In this document: positions 44,733 to 64,000 of the stretch, piece by piece
How positions within the stretch are numbered: the first letter of the stretch is position 1
How the letters are laid out: each line of letters begins with the position of its first letter
NCBI RefSeq assembly: GCF_030445035.2
Contig: NC_080677.1
Location: 107,629,513-107,693,512, forward strand
Length of the DNA: 64,000 nucleotides
Direction of reading: 5' to 3'
Origin: Dasypus novemcinctus
Taxonomy: Eukaryota; Chordata; Mammalia; Cingulata; Dasypodidae
Translations under genes and position numbers: made by a program
The notes under the pieces: generated by a model
What the model was told of the DNA's origin: nothing
Databases searched by the model: none
What the model saw: the letters and a program-made list of their open reading frames with translations, nothing else

Positions 44733-45508
44733 TGACAGTTTGAATTTGGTGAATCCCAAAAAGAGATTATGTTCTTGAACTGGTACTTTCGATTGCTTTA
44801 GATTCACTTTAGATCATTTTATTAGATTGTTTTTAATTGAACTACATCAGTGAGGTGTGACTCAGATTGAGACTCCGCCCTCCTGCTGGGTCTTTTTTTT
44901 TAAGTCCTGGGGATTGAACGCAGGACCTTGTACATGGGAAGCAGGCACTCAACCACCTGATCCATATCAGCTCCCCTCTTGCTGGGTCTTATATAAAGGG
45001 AGACCCAGAGAGACCCAGAGAGAGGAGGCTTCCATTTTGATTCTGCCATGTGAGAAAGGACTTGAGGATTGCTAGCAGCCAAAGCTTAAGCATGAAGCCT
45101 CCAAGAGGCTAGGCCTACAAAGTAGCTCAAGGCTAAAGAGATGAACCGTATGCCTGATAGCCCACAGCTAACCCACGGAAGAAAGCGGAGAAGCCCAGAC
45201 AGAGAGGAGGCCCAGAAAGAGACAAGTCCTATGCCTGGTCACCTATAGCTGGGTTCCAGAAGACAGTACATTCTGGAGTTGGGAAGGCAGGAACTGCGAC
45301 CAAGATGGCCACCATCTTGCTTCGCAATGTGGCAGGACACCAGGATCAACAGTAGCTGACTTTGGTGAGAAACCATCTCTGATGGTGCCTTGATTCGGAC
45401 ATTTCAAATCCTCAGAACTGTAAGCTTTTACCCTAAATAAAATCCCCATTATAAAAGCCAATCCATTTCTGGAACTTTGCGTCAGCAACCCTTTGGCAAA
45501 CTAAGACA
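44733..45508 (+). mobile_element. LTR-like repeat with a nested short SINE
   Basis: Begins tgacagtttgaatttggtg, has cttatataaaggga in the middle and ends near an AATAAA (ccctaaataaaatccccatt), then ggcaaactaagaca. This layout resembles a forward MaLR-type LTR. No clear target duplication was found. Confidence 0.5.
44895..44974 (-). repeat. Short tRNA-like SINE monomer
   Basis: Reversed unit flanked by a ~17-base duplication, ccctcytgctgggtctt, of the host repeat. Confidence 0.85.
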
Positions 45509-45985
45509 CCTCCTGATTAATTTCTGCTGTACCCAGACAAGGAATACTAGAGCCCTGATACTAGAGGAATTGGGTGCAGTGTTTTTAAGCAGAGAAGTAA
45601 GGGGCTGCCTGGGCATGTGTAGGTTTCTCGCTAATACATTAAATGCTGAGAAAATGCTTCAAAGCTGTCACAGTAACCACCAGATAGAAAATAATAAGTG
45701 GAGAAAGTTCACAAAGCAAAGCATCAGTGTGGTATCTGGCTCCAAAGCAACTTTCTCAGTAGCTCAGATTTGTACATGCATAACAACTATTTCATTTATA
45801 GCACAGAAATGAAAAAACCCACCTAATGTAGGTCATAATGTTTTAAATGATTTTTCCAGTGGGAATATATGTCCCTGATGACATATTCTATTCCCACTTC
45901 CTGAAAATGGTCCCTTGCCTCCATTCTGCTGCCTTTTACCTTCCACATGTTGCCTGGTTAATATTCTTAAACATATTACTTTCTT

Positions 45986-46369
45986 TTTTTTTTTTTAAGA
46001 TTTTTTTTTTATTTATTATTATTTATTTAATTTCCCCCCTCCCCTGGTTGTCTGTTCTTGGTGTCTATTTGCTGCGTCTTGTTTCTTTGTCCGCTTCTGT
46101 TGTCGTCAGCGGCACGGGAAGTGTGGGCGGAGCCATTCCTGGGCAGGCTGCTCTTTCTTTTCACGCTGGGCGGCTTTCCTCACGGGCGCACTCCTTGCGC
46201 GTGGGGCTCCCCCACGCGGGGGACACCCTTGCGTAGCACGGCACTCCTTGCGCGCATCAGCTCTGCGCATGGCCAGCTCCACACGGGTCTAGGAGGCCCG
46301 GGGTTTGAACCGCGGACCTCCCATATGGTAGACGGACGCCCTAACCACTGGGCCAAAGTCCGTTTTCCC
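45986..46369 (-). repeat. Young DAS-type SINE
   Basis: Full-length reversed copy with a perfect 15-base duplication acatattactttctt (45971-45985 and 46370-46384) and CpG-rich body. Confidence 0.94.
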
Positions 46370-46384
46370 ACATATTACTTTCTT

Positions 46385-47640
46385 GATAAAAAATTTGCAC
46401 TATTTCCTTATTGCCAATACAATTAAAGCTTAATTCCTCTGTATTTTGTTTGAGACTTTTCACTAATGTTTCTTTACTTATCTTATCGCCTGCTATGCTC
46501 CGATAAACAGCTGATTATAGTCTGAGCTATATTCCACAAGTAATGCCCCCCTCTACTCCTCTCTCCTATTCTAACTCCTCCTACTCACACTTGGGGCTGG
46601 ATTCAAGTCCCACCTCCTCCACTTCTTTCCACTGACCTTTCCCTGCTATAAATGCTTGTAGCACATTTGCTGTACACCTCATTTTGGCAGTTCATTTATC
46701 AGGTGCTTAACAGAGACTGAAATAGATGCTTTAAAAAAGGGGATACAAAAAGAATAGGATCAGGTCCCTGCCCTGGAGGAGGAGACCTTGCTGCTCCGCT
46801 GTGATGCATTACTGGTCCTTGAGGGCAAGCCCAGTGAAATGCAAGTCCTCAAATTCTGCAAGGATATCTTGCTTACCACAGTGCTATATACATCCTAGGA
46901 TTTCAGAAAGACTTGCTAAATTGAATTAAATCTCTTTCTCTCTGGGGCTTATGTACTAATTAAGGATGGTGGCTGAAACATAACGGCTAATTACATAATA
47001 GCTAATTTGCTCTTAAAAGGCCAAACTTAACCCTGCTAGTCCAACTCAGCTAGGCTATGAGCTAGTCTCTCAGCGGTAAGAAAAGAAAAGCTACCTTAGT
47101 GTGCTGCCAGATCAGTAAAACTGAAGAGTTGCTCAGTGCTGGCTGAACCCCTGGTTATAGGTATAGATTGCTGCGAGGTGAAACCAAGTGCTGTGACTGG
47201 AAGCATGCCAAGCAAAGGGAGGAGGAAAGAAAAAATGAGCAGAGTAGGGAAGGGGCGCAGCAAAAACCTCTCTTGGCTAGCAAACAAGCACGGACTGGAC
47301 ATAACCAAAAATATGACAGTGCCAGTGGTTGGAAATCACAGTTCAGATTTCACACACGTCGGCACGTTTTGTTTCCAGACACCTGCTCCCACAGGTGACG
47401 GCAGCTGCGCAACTGCTGTGAGTGACCCTGAGGTCATCTCTTAGGTAGGTAGGAAGCATGGAGCTGACCATTCATGCTGGTAGGAATTGGAGAAGCGGGA
47501 TCCCCAAATCCTGGCGCTCCTTCACTGGGACCCTGGGACAAGTGGAAAGACCTAGCCAAAAGTAGGAAAGAAAAATTGGCGGAGCGGAGGACGGGAATGT
47601 AGAGGAAGCTCCCGCTGACTTCAGGCACCCTCTGTCTCTC
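46385..47640. other. Intergenic sequence upstream of SMO
   Basis: A weak L2-like piece lies near 46680-46790 (caggtccctgccctggagga). No gene or promoter motif is seen elsewhere. Confidence 0.4.
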
Positions 47641-48149
47641 ACACCCTAAAGCAGGGCGGGAGGAGTCCGCTTCCTGCTGACCACCAAATTGAAAGATCCT
47701 CAGAACGATCCAGGTGTCGGTGGAGTCTCGTTGCAGCTCAGGGCCACGGTTTCCATCCGTCTCTTGCCCGGAGGCGCGGGCTGATGGCAGGAAGGGTCAC
47801 TATAGTCCCCTAGCCTTGGCCTCTCGGGGCGCCTGGGACGCCAAAGCTCGCGCTCCTCCTCTCTCTCGTCCCCTCCTCTCTTCTTCCCTCCCTCAGCCAG
47901 TCCCTCCTCCAGCCGCGGTGGAGGGGGGGGCCGGGCTTGGCTCCGCGAGGCCCTGTACATTCCAGAGAGCCGAGCGAGCTGGAGCAACAAAGGAGCCGGG
48001 TAGTTGGAGGGGGGAACCCGGGGGGCTGCGGCGCGCTGGGGCGAAAGTGGCGTCCGGGCGGCGGGCTGGAGCGGGGGTGGAGCCGGGAACTTAGCTCTGC
48101 ACCCCCAGCCCGCGCCTGGCCTCCATCGCCCGGCGGGGAGTTGGTTTTA

Positions 48150-48206
48150 ATGTTGGGAGGGGAAATGGTGCTGGAGATCGGGGGCGCAGGGGGCTCCCGG
48201 CGCTGA
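48150..48206 (+). promoter_or_regulatory. Short upstream ORF (18 codons) before SMO
   Basis: ATG at 48150 opens MLGGEMVLEIGGAGGSRR and stops at TGA 48204-48206. It is relevant only if transcription begins upstream of 48150. Confidence 0.35.
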
Positions 48207-48274
48207 GGACAACTTAGTGGCCAGGCGAGGGGGTGGGGAGCTGTGCGTCCCGGCCCAGGCCTCCGCAGCCCAAC

Positions 48275-48463
48275 ATGGGCCGCGGGTTCCGAAGTTTGCG
48301 AAGTTGGGCGCGGAGGGGCCGGGGAGCGCGCAGCATCCGGGGGGGGTCCGGCCCCGGACTCGCGGGGCGCACAGAGAGCCTGAGGCGCCTGCACGGCCCC
48401 GGGGGTCGCGTGCGAGGCCGGGGGTCTCGGGGGAGCGCGTGGGGACGCCGGAGCTTCTGCTGA
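48275..48463 (+). promoter_or_regulatory. Upstream ORF (62 codons) before SMO
   Basis: ATG at 48275 has A at -3 and G at +4, a strong initiation context. The frame runs 62 codons, very Arg/Gly-rich, to TGA at 48461-48463, 16 bases before the SMO ATG and in a different frame. If the mRNA starts upstream of it, it should reduce initiation at SMO. The peptide looks like a by-product of GC-rich leader sequence. Confidence 0.5.
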
Positions 48464-48479
48464 GTTGGCGGGTTTGGCC

Positions 48480-63948
<15,469 letters not shown>

Positions 63949-64000
63949 TGAGTGAGGGACTGGGGGCTTGGAGGCAGCTGTGGTAGGAGCTGAGGTAGGA

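Larger units (their letters stand above)
47650..48479 (+). promoter_or_regulatory. SMO: CpG-island promoter and 5' leader of SMO
   Basis: Strongly CpG-rich from about 47720 through exon 1, with no TATA box. The transcription start cannot be placed from sequence alone; the usual SMO leader of a few hundred bases would put it near 48000. Two upstream ORFs lie in this stretch. Confidence 0.7.

Noticed and set aside
48465-48479. SMO start upstream of 48480 in the same frame
   Set aside because: The extension begins with TTG, not ATG. The ATG at 48480 opens the conserved [10 protein letters not shown] signal peptide.

Overview
This window is mammalian nuclear DNA, most likely from an armadillo-like xenarthran such as Dasypus novemcinctus. 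The organism call rests on about 19 copies of a long tRNA-derived SINE of roughly 380-410 bp. Each has a tRNA-like head containing 'ggttcaaacccggggcctc', a body of 'caaggagtgc' repeats and an A-rich 'aaataaataaaataaatctt' tail, which matches the DAS-SINE family known from armadillo. Shorter monomeric and dimeric tRNA SINEs, L1, L2, MIR, hAT remnants and retrovirus-derived LTRs fill most of the rest. I found no bacterial-type operon, CRISPR array or phage.

There are two protein-coding genes, both on the + strand, head to tail, in the order known from human 7q32. TSPAN33 (8362-30595) is complete: eight coding exons give a 283-residue tetraspanin with the eight-cysteine large loop of the TspanC8 subgroup. 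SMO (Smoothened, from 48480) is cut by the window end: exons 1-8 cover the signal peptide, cysteine-rich domain, linker and TM1-TM6. TM7 and the cytoplasmic tail lie beyond the window. Each gene starts in a CpG island. All coding-exon borders follow GT-AG and keep frame.

Layout: 1-7.3 kb is repeat-dominated and includes an old ERV1-type pol fossil. 8.0-8.6 kb is the TSPAN33 CpG-island promoter and exon 1. 8.5-25.8 kb is its 17-kb first intron, with a decayed L1 carrying three SINEs. 25.8-31.6 kb holds TSPAN33 exons 2-8 and the 3' UTR. 31.9-32.5 kb is a second CpG island with no recognisable gene. 33-43 kb is a pile of nested retroelements. 47.6-48.9 kb is the SMO CpG island and exon 1. 48.8-59.7 kb is SMO intron 1, with antisense L1 and a nearly identical inverted repeat. 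59.7-63.9 kb holds SMO exons 2-8.

The genes act at the membrane in different pathways. TspanC8 tetraspanins escort the protease ADAM10 (Notch and other shedding), and SMO is the Hedgehog signal transducer. I did not find a new multi-gene system. The observations most worth a second look are the orphan CpG island with a perfect GLI 9-mer and G-quadruplex-like runs, a 62-codon upstream ORF just before the SMO start, the ~97% inverted repeat in SMO intron 1, and a four-level stack of nested retroelements.
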